Origin: Croceimicrobium sp965228705
GTDB lineage: Bacteria; Bacteroidota; Bacteroidia; Flavobacteriales; Schleiferiaceae
Assembly: GCF_965228705.1 (NCBI RefSeq)
Contig: NZ_OZ245832.1
Coordinates: 3,100,001-3,164,000, forward strand
DNA length: 64,000 nt
Direction: 5' to 3'
Part shown: one piece after another, positions 43,593 through 52,593 of the stretch
Position numbering within the stretch: position 1 is the stretch's first letter
How the letters are laid out: every line of letters starts with the position of its first letter
Made by a program: the position numbers and the translations under genes
Notes under the pieces: model-generated
Told to the model about the DNA's origin: nothing
Databases searched by the model: none
Seen by the model: the letters and a program-made list of their open reading frames with translations, nothing else

Positions 43593-43993
43593 TCTTTTGA
43601 GGTACTTACAGGGTCTAGGGCTAAACCACTTTCCTTATGAACTTCGTAATGGTCGAGAGATAGGGGGTGGCAACGGCTCATGCGATCAAAAGCATCGAGG
43701 CTGCCGCCAAAAAAACCACGGGCGCGAATGGCCTGCATGGCATATACACTGCAAGAAGGGTGGAAATTGCAGGCCTGAACATCTTGAGAAGAAATCAGGG
43801 CTTTATAACCGGTGAACAGTAATTTCATGAACTCTAGAATTTCAGTTTCCCCTTGATAGTGGTAACTGTAATCCGGTTTGTCGGGTTCCTGCATAATGGA
43901 GCGGGCCAATTGCAGATCCTCTGAGCTTTGCGCCGATAGGCTAAAGTTACTCAGGAATAGGATAGTTATACATAGCGTTATTACCGCTTTCAT
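43589..43993 (-). CDS. yidD: YidD-like protein with a signal peptide
   Basis: A 134-residue protein whose middle (about 55-112) is YidD (UPF0161): FTGYKALISSQD, CNFHPSCSVYAMQAIRARG and MSRCHPL, with the conserved cysteines in place. Ordinary YidD is about 70-85 residues, lies near rnpA and yidC and helps YidC insertion. This one has an N-terminal signal peptide (MKAVITLCITILFLSNFSLSAQ), a spacer and a 20-residue tail, and is in an operon with a LolA-like and two TPR/membrane proteins, so it probably acts in the periplasm or outer envelope. Confidence 0.85.
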   Translation of the reverse strand: MKAVITLCITILFLSNFSLSAQSSEDLQLARSIMQEPDKPDYSYHYQGETEILEFMKLLFTGYKALISSQDVQACNFHPSCSVYAMQAIRARGFFGGSLDAFDRMSRCHPLSLDHYEVHKESGLALDPVSTSKE

Positions 43994-44618
43994 TCACCTT
44001 AATATTTTTGTAATTGGTTTTCTGGACAATTTCGAGCCCTTCGACATATACCAGGTCGACAATTTCAGTGGGAAATTCCAGTCCGTTAATATTGGTATAC
44101 GATCTAAAAAACTGCTTGCGCAGGATTTCATCATCCTTATTCAAAAATACCAAACCAAATAGTCTTTTGTCTTGCTGGCTTAGTAATACTTTACCCAGCA
44201 TAGAACTCATTACCATGGGCGGGGCCCAGGTATAAATTATCATGTCCTTCTTTTTCTCTACTTCTTTCAGGTTGTAGATTGATTCTTTCAGGCCATAATC
44301 GTGCAGCTTATTATTGAGGATAAGGTGGAAGATGGAGAACTCCACAATAGAGGCACCTTCGGTTTTTTCGAAGAGGGTATCACCACGCATCCTGAAAATC
44401 ATCGAATCGGAGAGCACCCAAACTTCTTTCTCTGGAAAAGTGAGTTCATATACCACCTTTTTAAAGTTCAAGTCGTAGTAAAAGCTACCACGAGTAAGAC
44501 TATAGATACTATCGTCTTTGGACTTGATCGAGAAATTTCCGCTGATCCGGTAAAAGTCCTGAGCCATAGCTGCCTGGCAAAGGAGGAGAAGGAGCAAGCT
44601 GCTTAAAATGCGTTTCAA
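43947..44618 (-). CDS. LolA-like exported protein
   Basis: A 223-residue protein with a signal peptide (KRILSSLLLLLLCQAAMAQ) followed by a beta-rich chain with alternating strands (FYRISGNFSIKSKDD, GSFYYDLNFKKVVYELTFP, EKEVWVLSDSMIFRM) that recalls the LolA/LolB half-barrel of lipoprotein carriers. The similarity is by pattern, not by invariant residues. The start is taken as TTG at 44618, which opens directly into the signal peptide; a TTG at 44651 would put a terminator stem in the coding region. It overlaps yidD by 47 nt. Confidence 0.65.
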   Translation of the reverse strand: MKRILSSLLLLLLCQAAMAQDFYRISGNFSIKSKDDSIYSLTRGSFYYDLNFKKVVYELTFPEKEVWVLSDSMIFRMRGDTLFEKTEGASIVEFSIFHLILNNKLHDYGLKESIYNLKEVEKKKDMIIYTWAPPMVMSSMLGKVLLSQQDKRLFGLVFLNKDDEILRKQFFRSYTNINGLEFPTEIVDLVYVEGLEIVQKTNYKNIKVNESGNNAMYNYPIPE

Positions 44619-44638
44619 TGCGATGGGTATAAAAGTAA

Positions 44639-44664
44639 AATTCCCGCCCAATTGGGCGGGAATT
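44639..44664 (-). terminator. Terminator after the small exported membrane protein
   Basis: Eleven-bp perfect stem (AATTCCCGCCC / GGGCGGGAATT) with an AATT loop, followed on the minus strand by TT-ACTTTT. It separates the 44683 gene from the LolA-like operon, although read-through is possible. Confidence 0.75.
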
Positions 44665-44682
44665 GAATGCTATGAAATAAGC

Positions 44683-45132
44683 TTAGATGGTAGAAGCAGC
44701 AGTGCTAGCCGCGGCTGCAAATACTGCGAAGTACAGGATAAGTCCTACTACAGTAGCACCTACACAGCCCCATAAAGCTTCTTTAGTTTCGTCTTTGTTT
44801 TCTGATACGAAGTAAACGATGGCTACACCAGCAACACCGAATACACAACCCCAGATCCAAGAAGGAATACCAAGAACGCGGTGACGCTTGGCCATTGCTG
44901 GGCTCATCATAGCTTGATCAGAAACATTGGCAACTAACTCACTGTTAGTGGCTTGTAATTCTGCGAAGGAAACATTTTCGTTTTGATCCAGGTACTGGTC
45001 TAATTCTTCTACTTGAGCAAGTTCAGTGTTTACTTCGTCGATTTCGAAGTTGAACATGTCACGTGAATCAGCTTTCAAATCCTGGAATGAGAATGCAGAG
45101 ACTAAGAAAGCAAGAGATAAAATACGCTTCAT
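44683..45132 (-). CDS. Exported protein with two membrane helices, unknown function
   Basis: A 149-residue protein with a signal peptide (MKRILSLAFLVSAFSFQDLKA), an acidic helical section (about 24-65), and two C-terminal membrane helices (IPSWIWGCVFGVAGVAIVYFV and WGCVGATVVGLILYFAVFAA), each preceded by a WGC motif. No family recognised. The start was set at MKRILS, nine codons into the open frame, because it opens the signal peptide. Confidence 0.75.
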   Translation of the reverse strand: MKRILSLAFLVSAFSFQDLKADSRDMFNFEIDEVNTELAQVEELDQYLDQNENVSFAELQATNSELVANVSDQAMMSPAMAKRHRVLGIPSWIWGCVFGVAGVAIVYFVSENKDETKEALWGCVGATVVGLILYFAVFAAAASTAASTI

Positions 45133-45282
45133 TGTATTGGTTTTAATTAAACTTCTCAAATATAATAAGCCAAATCAATTAGCGAAGCAATTATGTCTAT
45201 TTCACCTGATTTTTTAACAGTAATTGACTGGATTTTTGGGTATCGCACTGGTTTTATTCCCAATTAGCCTAAATCTCTTTGC

Positions 45283-45290
45283 TACTTTTG
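45283..45290 (+). promoter_or_regulatory. -7-type box upstream of the M61 peptidase
   Basis: TACTTTTG fits the TAnnTTTG box of Bacteroidota promoters, in the 249-bp gap before the peptidase. A clear -33 partner is not seen. Confidence 0.3.
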
Positions 45291-45381
45291 CGCACTCAGT
45301 TCATCGGGCCTATGCTATAGCAATCAGGGGCATAGAGTGTTTTTTCATTTTCGATGATTCAAGATTTAACGACGGCAGTAA

Positions 45382-47247
45382 ATGCATATACCCACATTCA
45401 GTCATTCTAAATTTTTCTTTCTTTTTGTCCTGAAGCTTTGTTTTTCAGGTATTATTTGGGCTCAGACTAGCCTTCCGGCAGATGGATATCGAGTAAAAGA
45501 GGATCTTAATGCCTTACACAACGATGCGATTCCGGTAGAAATATGGCCTCCCAAAGTGCAAGACAGCCTGGTGGTTTACCAAATGCCAAAGGTGGTACCC
45601 GGAACCTATAAGGTACATAACTACGGTCTCTTTGTACGGGATTTTAAAGCTTTCAATGCAGCGGGCGATTCCCTTCCTGTTTTGAAACTGGGAATTAATA
45701 GCTGGCAAATTGCGAGAGCGGAGGAATTGTTTCGAATTCAATATTGGGTAGATGATACCTATGGCTCCGAAAAGGGCAGGCATATTTTCGCTCCTTCTGG
45801 AAGCAGCAATGAAGAAGCGCTTTTTCTGCTCAATCAATTTGCCTATATCGGCTATTTGGAAGGTTATAAGAACCGTTCTTTTGATTTGGAAGTATGGCAT
45901 CCTAAGGGCTTTTTTGGTTCTGGCGCTTGGCCCGCTGAGCGCAGTGATAGCCTGGATCATTATCAGTTCCCCTCTTACTTTTTACTGCATGATAATCCTA
46001 TGATGTATTGTCAACCCGATACCAGCTCGGTATGGATTGGCCATTCTAAGGTTGAATTGAGTTTATACAGCCCAAATAAAAAGGTTAATGCTGATTCATC
46101 TATGGCCCAAATCGAAGCAGTGCTGCAGGCCAGTGCACAATATTTGGGAGGGACCTTACCGGTGGATAAGTACTCGATTTTGGTTTATTGCCAATCGGAT
46201 CTGAAAGGCGACTTTAGCTATGGAGCCCTGGAGCATCATCGATCTACGGTACTGTACATGCCGGAAGTGGATGGAGCCATTTTCTATGAAGGAGTGCGGG
46301 ATATTGTAGCCCATGAATTTCTGCACATTATAACTCCTCTGGGAATTCACTCTGAGTATATTCAGGATTTTGATTTCGCTAATCCGAAAATGAGTCGACA
46401 TCTCTGGTTGTACGAAGGGGTTACGGAGTACAATAGCCATTTGGTGCAAGTACGGGATAGCATTTATAGCAAGGAGGAATTCCTGGAGGTGATGCGAGAT
46501 AAATTCTTCGCCAAGGATCAATACGAGGGTTTACCATTAACGGCCGTAAGTAAGCATACCCTCGATATTTACCATGATCAGTATCAGAACTTCTATGAGG
46601 GTGGGGCCATTGCAGCTATGGCTCTGGATTTGTATCTGATCGAGATTTCCGGTGGAGGTATGCGTCTCATGGATCTATTGAATAACCTTTCGGCAGTTTT
46701 CCCGGCAGATACCTTTTTTAAGGATGAAGACTTATTTCGAATAATGGGGGAGCTCTCCTTCCCACAAGTAGAGACCTTTATGGTGCGCCATTTCGAAGCC
46801 GGGGAGCCCTTCCCCTGGGCTCGTCTTTTTGCCAATGTTGGATTGGAGTACCAAGAAGAAGGGAAAACCATGGGTTGGTCGATTGGTACGGACGAGTTGA
46901 GTTATGATCTGGAACAAGATCGGTTTTTGGTGACTAATGAGGAGGGCATAGATTCTTTTGGAGAAGCTCTGGGCTTGAAAGCACGCGATCAAATAATTAG
47001 CATAAATGGTGATACCCTTAGTCTCTTTAGCTTTCAAACCGTTTTGGATGATTTTCAGGGAAACCTGGAAAAGGGAGATGAGGTGGTTTACTATGTAGCT
47101 CGTCCACGTCGCAATGATAAATTTCGAATCAAGCGCTTAAAAACGAAAGCCTTTAAGGTGGAATATGAAGAATCGCATCAGCTTAAATGGCAAGAGAATG
47201 CCAGTGCTCGTCAAAAAGCCTGGCGGAAAATTTGGCTGGCGCAGTAG
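45382..47247 (+). CDS. M61-family metallopeptidase with PDZ domain
   Basis: A 621-residue exported zinc peptidase. Signal peptide to about residue 28 (GIIWAQ), an N-terminal beta domain, the zinc site VAHEFLHIITPLGIHSE (HExxH) near residue 312, a downstream WLYEGVTEYNSHL that holds the third ligand, and a C-terminal PDZ domain (GLKARDQIISINGDTLSLFS). M61 members are glycyl aminopeptidases or broad exopeptidases. Gene is solitary, with a modest upstream promoter region. Confidence 0.92.
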   Translation: MHIPTFSHSKFFFLFVLKLCFSGIIWAQTSLPADGYRVKEDLNALHNDAIPVEIWPPKVQDSLVVYQMPKVVPGTYKVHNYGLFVRDFKAFNAAGDSLPVLKLGINSWQIARAEELFRIQYWVDDTYGSEKGRHIFAPSGSSNEEALFLLNQFAYIGYLEGYKNRSFDLEVWHPKGFFGSGAWPAERSDSLDHYQFPSYFLLHDNPMMYCQPDTSSVWIGHSKVELSLYSPNKKVNADSSMAQIEAVLQASAQYLGGTLPVDKYSILVYCQSDLKGDFSYGALEHHRSTVLYMPEVDGAIFYEGVRDIVAHEFLHIITPLGIHSEYIQDFDFANPKMSRHLWLYEGVTEYNSHLVQVRDSIYSKEEFLEVMRDKFFAKDQYEGLPLTAVSKHTLDIYHDQYQNFYEGGAIAAMALDLYLIEISGGGMRLMDLLNNLSAVFPADTFFKDEDLFRIMGELSFPQVETFMVRHFEAGEPFPWARLFANVGLEYQEEGKTMGWSIGTDELSYDLEQDRFLVTNEEGIDSFGEALGLKARDQIISINGDTLSLFSFQTVLDDFQGNLEKGDEVVYYVARPRRNDKFRIKRLKTKAFKVEYEESHQLKWQENASARQKAWRKIWLAQ

Positions 47248-47313
47248 CTAATGTGATTCGCGTCACTACGGCCTGCCCCCTTAAGCGCGTATTTTTGCCG
47301 CAAAACACAGAAC

Positions 47314-47586
47314 ATGCAAGAACTTATTAATGATCCCCAAACCTTTTTGGTAGACGTAAGAACGGAAGCTGAAGTTGCAGATGTTAGCGTACCCGGAGCG
47401 GTTAATATACCTTTAGACCAGGTTCCCGCTAATTTGAGTCGCTTTAAAAGTGCAGAAGGCCCGGTAGTAGTATTTTGCCGCAGTGGTGCCCGCAGTGAAA
47501 ATGCCAAGAATTGGTTGCTTCAGAATGGTGTAGCTAATGTGCACAATGCTGGCGGTTATCCTACAGTATTAAACCTTAAAAACTAA
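47314..47586 (+). CDS. Rhodanese-domain protein, cytoplasmic
   Basis: A 90-residue single rhodanese domain: FLVDVRTEAEVADVSVPGA, NIPLDQVP and the active-site loop VVFCRSGARSENA with the catalytic cysteine. Moves sulfur or acts as a persulfide carrier. A TATTTTTG -7-like box lies 16 nt upstream (47290-47297). First gene of a three-gene set with a lipoprotein rhodanese and thioredoxin. Confidence 0.93.
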   Translation: MQELINDPQTFLVDVRTEAEVADVSVPGAVNIPLDQVPANLSRFKSAEGPVVVFCRSGARSENAKNWLLQNGVANVHNAGGYPTVLNLKN

Positions 47587-47591
47587 GAAGG

Positions 47592-48005
47592 ATGATTCGA
47601 TTATTAGGATTATTATTTGTTTTCAGTACGCTGGGCGCATGTGCTCAAAGTACCGAAGGCAGCAAGGGTACGGCTACTGAGAGTACCCCGGTTAACCTCG
47701 ATGTAAATCAGGTTTCGGAACTATTGAAAAATGATAAGGAGGTAGTGCTTATTGATGTGCGTACCCCCGAAGAATACCAACAAGGTCATTTGGAAGGATC
47801 CGAATTATTAAACTTCTACGATCCTAAGTTTAAAGAAGAGGTGGCTAAATTGGATAAGTCTAAAGAGTATGTAATTTATTGTCGCAGTGGTGGTCGTAGT
47901 GGCAGCGCTGTTGCTCAAATGCAGAAGATGGGCTTTGAGAATGTACATAATATGAAAGGCGGAATCCTCGCCTGGAACCGCGCTAATCTTCCTACTCAGA
48001 ATTAA
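47592..48005 (+). CDS. Rhodanese-domain lipoprotein
   Basis: A 137-residue protein with a lipoprotein signal (LFVFSTLGAC, cysteine at residue 17), a short linker, and a rhodanese domain: VVLIDVRTPEEYQQGHLEGS and active loop VIYCRSGGRSGSA. It is the envelope counterpart of the cytoplasmic rhodanese 5 nt upstream. Thioredoxin follows after a single base. Confidence 0.93.
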   Translation: MIRLLGLLFVFSTLGACAQSTEGSKGTATESTPVNLDVNQVSELLKNDKEVVLIDVRTPEEYQQGHLEGSELLNFYDPKFKEEVAKLDKSKEYVIYCRSGGRSGSAVAQMQKMGFENVHNMKGGILAWNRANLPTQN

Positions 48006-48006
48006 G

Positions 48007-48306
48007 ATGGCCAGCTTTAAGGAATTGATTCAATCGGACAAGCCGGTGCTGATCGATTTCCATGCCGATTGGTGTCAGCCTTGCAAGGTGCTTAGTCCGA
48101 TTGTGAAACAAGTGAAACATGAAATGGGCGACCGGGTTTCGGTGCTCAAGATTGATGTAGATCGCAATCCCGAATTAGCGGCCAAGCTAGCTATCCAAGG
48201 GGTGCCTACCTTAATGATTTACCGTCAGGGTGAATTAAAATGGCGCCAAAGCGGAGTTTTAAGTAAGGAGGCAATTATTCAGCAACTGAATTATTTTGGA
48301 GCTTAA
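48007..48306 (+). CDS. Thioredoxin
   Basis: A 99-residue thioredoxin with FHADWCQPCKVLSP (the active site is WCQPC, where the classical form is WCGPC), the cis-proline segment GVPTLMIY, and a normal length. Reduces disulfides in the cytoplasm. The rhodanese-rhodanese-thioredoxin set suggests a link to sulfur/persulfide handling. Its 3' end overlaps the convergent deacetylase by 32 nt. Confidence 0.94.
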   Translation: MASFKELIQSDKPVLIDFHADWCQPCKVLSPIVKQVKHEMGDRVSVLKIDVDRNPELAAKLAIQGVPTLMIYRQGELKWRQSGVLSKEAIIQQLNYFGA

Positions 48307-48922
48307 GCGCTTCAAAGCGATAACCCAGTTTGCTGTAATAGTCCAGGCATAGAGGGAGGGCTTCCTTTAAGCGGGGCCAGGCTTTTATAGAATCGTGAAA
48401 TACGACAATGGAGCCCGAGCCCGCATGTTTGCGCACCGACTCGAAACATTGTTGGCCACTGCGCTTGGCATCCCAATCTGTGGCAAGACTATCCCACATA
48501 ATAATATCATAACCGGCCCGGCGAATTGCTCGGGCCTGTTTTGTTTGGATTCGCCCATAAGGGGGTCTGAAACCTTTGGATCGAACCAAATTGGCACAAA
48601 GATTAAAGTTGGCGAGATACTCTTCTAAGCTGTGCTTACTGCCTTTTAAGTGGTTAAAAGTGTGATTGCCTACACTATGACCTGCTTCCAAGACGGCATT
48701 ATAAACTTCGGGGTGTTTTTGCACATTATCGCCAATGCAAAAGAAAGTGGCTTTCGCCTGATAAGCCTTTAATTGTGCCAGTACCCAGGGGGTAACAGCA
48801 GGAATAGGACCATCATCAAAAGTGAGGTAGATAGTTGGTTTGGACGCATCCGCCGAAAGGCGCCAAATAAAACCCGGCTTTAAAGCCTGATAGAGCTTGG
48901 GTATGAAAGTTAAATAGGGCAT
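48275..48922 (-). CDS. Polysaccharide deacetylase (NodB family)
   Basis: A 215-residue enzyme of carbohydrate esterase family 4: TIYLTFDDGPIPAVTPWVL (catalytic base and metal Asp), SVGNHTFNHLKG (metal His), GFRPPYGRIQT, and the last motif IVVFHDSIKAW. Removes acetyl groups from GlcNAc polymers, perhaps peptidoglycan or a capsule. There is no signal peptide, only a mildly hydrophobic N-terminus. ATG 48922 is preferred to 48940, because the latter's extra codons lie in the terminator of the neighbouring gene. Confidence 0.92.
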   Translation of the reverse strand: MPYLTFIPKLYQALKPGFIWRLSADASKPTIYLTFDDGPIPAVTPWVLAQLKAYQAKATFFCIGDNVQKHPEVYNAVLEAGHSVGNHTFNHLKGSKHSLEEYLANFNLCANLVRSKGFRPPYGRIQTKQARAIRRAGYDIIMWDSLATDWDAKRSGQQCFESVRKHAGSGSIVVFHDSIKAWPRLKEALPLCLDYYSKLGYRFEALKLQNNSVAE

Positions 48923-48924
48923 AG

Positions 48925-48964
48925 AAAAAATCCCGACCATCGATTTAGGCGAAGGTCGGGATTT
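48925..48964 (-). terminator. Terminator of the DUF2723 gene
   Basis: Eleven-bp arms (AAATCCCGACC / GGTCGGGATTT) with a fifteen-base loop, followed on the minus strand by a T run. It ends the transcript from 52046 and lies directly upstream of the deacetylase. Confidence 0.8.
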
Positions 48965-48986
48965 ATTTATTGTATCACAGCGCTGT

Positions 48987-51900
48987 TTAGGCCAGTCCTA
49001 AGGGACGTAAGGCATCTACATAGCGTTGATAGATTTCATCTTGAGACATGCTCTGCTGATTTCCTTTATGCTCAAACTGGTTTACCAATTGAACAATCAT
49101 CCGGAAATAGCTTGCTGCTGCATTCATTTCAGCTTGAATCTTATTGCGGTCTTTGCCGCGGAATTGCTGGTAATACGCAAGCTCCTCTTCCAATCTATCG
49201 GCGAAGGTGTTGATGATTTCACGGGCCTCTTCCTGAGCGCCAGCTTTGTAATAACCTTCGATAATATTGAACATGAAGTAGTCGTAGGCATATTTGCTCT
49301 CCGGCATTTTCTCCATGGCACGCTCCAATACCTGCATGGCCTCCTCATTACGTCCGCGCTCGGCTAAATCTTCCGCTAAACGACCATAGATATTACGGAG
49401 GTTGAAGATTACCCGACGGTTGGTTTCGTCTAGATAAACTCCGGGTACTTCCATATTACCCATTTCGAATTTATTCATCAGGTTATCGTACATCACATCG
49501 GTAGCAATTTTACCGAAGTCCGGATTATTTCCCTCACGTTTATTCAATACCGGAACAAAGCGATAGGCTAAACCTTCGAGCTGGAAGTAATCGTCTAACC
49601 AGAAGAAGCTCTTGCTGCTATTTCCTACGGTTACACTGAAGTAGATCGGACGAGTCCAGTCATTTTCTGCAATGAGGTCGATTACCATTAAATCGCGCTT
49701 GCTTAAAACCTGGGTCTTGAGGTTCCAATCGATATAGTCTACAATGCGACCCGTATCTTCTGGTAATACGGCATTATTGGCTAATACCGCTTCCTTGTCA
49801 ATGTTTACTCGTAAACGACGCATGGGGAAGTAGATTAATTCTTTTTGACCACCAAAGGCAGTGAATTTATTCTGCTTATCATCGAGTTTTACCCAACGGA
49901 TAAAGTCTTTCGCATCCCAACGTCCAGGAACCTGACGATCCTGGAAATAAATCACATCACGGGTACCTTGTTTGTACTGATCATGTTCAAAGCTAAAGGG
50001 TACGGGATCTGCGTCGTAAACCGCACGTTTAGCCTGATCGATATACCAATCGGTGTTCAACAGAGAAAGGTTGATGATGCGCACATCCGTACGATAGCCT
50101 TCAATTTCCTGAGCATACCAAAGTGGGAAGGTGTCATTATCTCCATTGGTAAAGAGGATACTGTTGGGCTTGCAGGAATCGAGGTAGGCAAAGGCAATAT
50201 CACGTGCTACATAGCGATTGCTTCGATCGTGGTCATCCCAGTTTTGAGCGGCCATTAAACCAGGCACTGCTACCAAGCACACCACACTTACCGCAGCGGC
50301 GACCCCAGTGCTTTGCTTTTTTAGCAATTCATAAACGGCCATAACACCCAAGCCAATCCAAATGGAGAAGGCATAGAAGGAGCCCACATAGGCGTAATCA
50401 CGTTCCCGCGGTTCAAAAGGTTTATGGTTAAGATATACGGCAATGGCCAATCCGGTTAAGAGGAAGAATAGGGTGACTACCCAAGCATCTTTACCCGCTT
50501 TTTGATAGTGGACCACGGCACCTACTAATCCCAAAATTAAGGGGAGCATAAAGTAAACATTGCGTGCCGGGTTATTCTTGGCGTGATAAGGCAAATTGCT
50601 TTGTGGCCCTAAGCGAATTTCATCCAGGGGTTTGATTCCCGAAATCCAGTTTCCTTTGGTATGTTCAAAACGATGTTGCTCATCGTTTTGCCTTCCGGCG
50701 AAGTTCCACATAAAATAGCGCCACCACATGTGGCCTACCTGATAATTGAAGAACCACTTAATGTTTTTACTGAGGGGTATCGGTTCTTTATCATTGGTGA
50801 TTCCCGCATACTTTTTATAGTTGGGGACCGAAGCCGGATCATCGTTCCACATCCGAGGGAAGAGTCCAACATATTCAGGGTCAAAAACCCGTTCTGATGC
50901 TTTGCGATCGTCGCTGATTACGTATTCCCCTTTTTCGTCATCGCGACGGTATACCGGATTTCCATCTTTAAAGTCTACTACCGGAGCATTAAAAGACTGA
51001 CCGTAAAATACAGGGAAGTCGCCATATTGCTCACGTTTGTAATAGGCCAAAAGCGACATCGCATCTTCAGGATTATTCTCATCAATCGGGGTATTGGCAT
51101 TAGAGCGCACCGCCAGAGTTACGAAAGTTGAGTAACCGAGAATAATGAAAAGAACCGAAAGAATTAAGGTGTTCCAGATAGGGGAATCTTTTTTACGGGT
51201 ATAGCGTAAGCCGTAGGCGGCACCACCACCAATAAGAATAAGGGTGAAAATGGTTCCACTATTAAAAGGCATGCCCAGACTGTTCACCATAAAGATTTCC
51301 AGTTTGCCAAAAGTCCAAAGCACGAAAGGAATAATGGCGGCAAAGATGATTCCAAGGATGAGGATACCAATTACATTATAGAGGATGAATTTGGTATTGT
51401 TGATTTTGGTGTCGGTCTTGTAGAAGTACACCATTACAATCGCAGGAATGGTTAGGAATACCAGGATGTGAACCCCGATTGAAAGACCAATCATATAGGC
51501 GATGAAAATGAGCCAACGGTGGGCACGACTGCTATGGTCGATTTCATTTTCCCATTTTAAGATAGCCCAAAAGGCGATGGCAGTAAAGAGGGATGACATG
51601 GCATATACCTCACCTTCTACGGCCGAGAACCAAGCACTATCGCTAAAGGTATAAGCCAAGGCTCCAACAATGGCACCACCCATAAGGGCTACGATACGGC
51701 CATCAGTAAGCTCACCAAATTTGAGTAAGAATTTACGTCCGAGCGCGGTAATGGTCCAGAAGAGGAACAATACCGTAAAGGAGCTGGCGGCTGCTGATAG
51801 CAAGTTTACCATTTTGGCTTGCTCGGTTACATCTCCAAAAGCGAATTGAGAAGCGAAGTTCCCCATTAGCTGGAAGAGAGGTGCACCGGGAGGGTGACCC

Positions 51901-52046
51901 ACCTGGAGTTTTACCGAAGTAGCAATGTACTCACCGCAGTCCCAGAAGCTTACGGTTGGCTCGATAGTGATAAAGTAGGTTACTGTTGCGATGGCGAAAA
52001 CCAGCCATCCCAACAAGTTGTTCAGTTTCTTGTAATTGGAAAGCAT
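48987..52046 (-). CDS. DUF2723-family membrane protein with TPR-like tail
   Basis: A 1019-residue polytopic protein with about ten to twelve membrane helices and the family start YFITIEPTVSFWDCGEYIATSVKLQVGHPPGAPL. The acidic/aromatic WDCGEY motif in the first loop recalls GT-C glycosyltransferases (for instance protein O-mannosyltransferases). A luminal-type domain follows (FTNGDNDTFPLWYAQEIEG). The C-terminal ~170 residues have TPR-like helices (IYGRLAEDLAERGRNEEAM). Function in Bacteroidota is not proven; protein O-glycosylation is a reasonable hypothesis. Divergent from tRNA-Gln. Confidence 0.88.
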   Translation of the reverse strand: MLSNYKKLNNLLGWLVFAIATVTYFITIEPTVSFWDCGEYIATSVKLQVGHPPGAPLFQLMGNFASQFAFGDVTEQAKMVNLLSAAASSFTVLFLFWTITALGRKFLLKFGELTDGRIVALMGGAIVGALAYTFSDSAWFSAVEGEVYAMSSLFTAIAFWAILKWENEIDHSSRAHRWLIFIAYMIGLSIGVHILVFLTIPAIVMVYFYKTDTKINNTKFILYNVIGILILGIIFAAIIPFVLWTFGKLEIFMVNSLGMPFNSGTIFTLILIGGGAAYGLRYTRKKDSPIWNTLILSVLFIILGYSTFVTLAVRSNANTPIDENNPEDAMSLLAYYKREQYGDFPVFYGQSFNAPVVDFKDGNPVYRRDDEKGEYVISDDRKASERVFDPEYVGLFPRMWNDDPASVPNYKKYAGITNDKEPIPLSKNIKWFFNYQVGHMWWRYFMWNFAGRQNDEQHRFEHTKGNWISGIKPLDEIRLGPQSNLPYHAKNNPARNVYFMLPLILGLVGAVVHYQKAGKDAWVVTLFFLLTGLAIAVYLNHKPFEPRERDYAYVGSFYAFSIWIGLGVMAVYELLKKQSTGVAAAVSVVCLVAVPGLMAAQNWDDHDRSNRYVARDIAFAYLDSCKPNSILFTNGDNDTFPLWYAQEIEGYRTDVRIINLSLLNTDWYIDQAKRAVYDADPVPFSFEHDQYKQGTRDVIYFQDRQVPGRWDAKDFIRWVKLDDKQNKFTAFGGQKELIYFPMRRLRVNIDKEAVLANNAVLPEDTGRIVDYIDWNLKTQVLSKRDLMVIDLIAENDWTRPIYFSVTVGNSSKSFFWLDDYFQLEGLAYRFVPVLNKREGNNPDFGKIATDVMYDNLMNKFEMGNMEVPGVYLDETNRRVIFNLRNIYGRLAEDLAERGRNEEAMQVLERAMEKMPESKYAYDYFMFNIIEGYYKAGAQEEAREIINTFADRLEEELAYYQQFRGKDRNKIQAEMNAAASYFRMIVQLVNQFEHKGNQQSMSQDEIYQRYVDALRPLGLA

Positions 52047-52213
52047 CCTCTTGAATTTGTTGCTGCGGGCGAATTTATGAAAATAAGCAAGTTGGGCGGT
52101 GTCAATATCTTGTTAAAGAAGGAAGCAGAAAAATTAAAGAAGATGATTTAACATGAATTTTTATTTGCGCGATTCAAATACACATCTTACTTTTGCCCTC
52201 CCAAAATAAACGA

Positions 52214-52285
52214 TGCCCCATCGTCTAATTGGCAGGACAGCTGGTTTTGGTCCAGTCAGTCGAGGTTCGAGTCCTCGTGGGGCAA
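52214..52285 (+). tRNA. tRNA-Gln (anticodon UUG)
   Basis: A 72-nt cloverleaf: 7-bp acceptor stem (TGCCCCA / TGGGGCA), D arm, anticodon stem with loop TTTTGGT giving anticodon TTG, and T arm CGAGGTTCGAGTCCTCG. A discriminator A follows; CCA is not encoded beyond a partial CA. A terminator follows at 52295. Confidence 0.95.
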
Positions 52286-52294
52286 CAAGGAGAA

Positions 52295-52326
52295 AAGTCC
52301 GGACATTGTGTTCGGACTTTTTTTTA
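52295..52326 (+). terminator. Terminator after tRNA-Gln
   Basis: Eight-bp stem (AAAGTCCG / CGGACTTT), ten-base loop and a long T run, ten bases past the tRNA. Confidence 0.88.
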
Positions 52327-52345
52327 TGCCTGTATTTTTTTGAAT

Positions 52346-52369
52346 AGGTGAATTGCAAATTCCCCTTAG
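52346..52369. repeat. Imperfect copy of the GAATT-GCA-AATTC palindrome
   Basis: Core GAATTGCAAATTC with partly degenerate outer arms (AGGT / CCCTT). It lies downstream of the tRNA terminator. The remaining gap up to 52593 has no gene apart from the operator-like palindrome at 52528. Confidence 0.7.
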
Positions 52370-52527
52370 GTTTGATCAATCTGTAAAGAAAGATACAGGT
52401 CCGGTTTCTTCTTGCTTAGTGGATTGGCTAAGTAGCTAAAATTGAATATAGAGTTACATTCGCATCTAATCTCGACTATTTCTGTTCCTATTTAGACGAT
52501 TAAAAATTGTATCACGGTATTCAATTA

Positions 52528-52545
52528 TTGACCTGTTCAGGTCAA
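52528..52545. promoter_or_regulatory. Operator-like palindrome before the fucosidase gene
   Basis: Perfect inverted repeat TTGACCTGTTCAGGTCAA (8-bp arms, 2-bp centre), 48 bp before the fucosidase ATG. It could bind a dimeric sugar-responsive regulator; no such regulator gene is in the window. Confidence 0.5.
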
Positions 52546-52593
52546 AGTGGAACCGAGCATGAGTCCAGAAAGGAATGGTTTTAAATATTTTGC

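Noticed and set aside
45224..45433. 69-codon frame before the M61 gene
   Set aside because: It overlaps the peptidase signal peptide in another frame and contains the putative -7 box; no family likeness.
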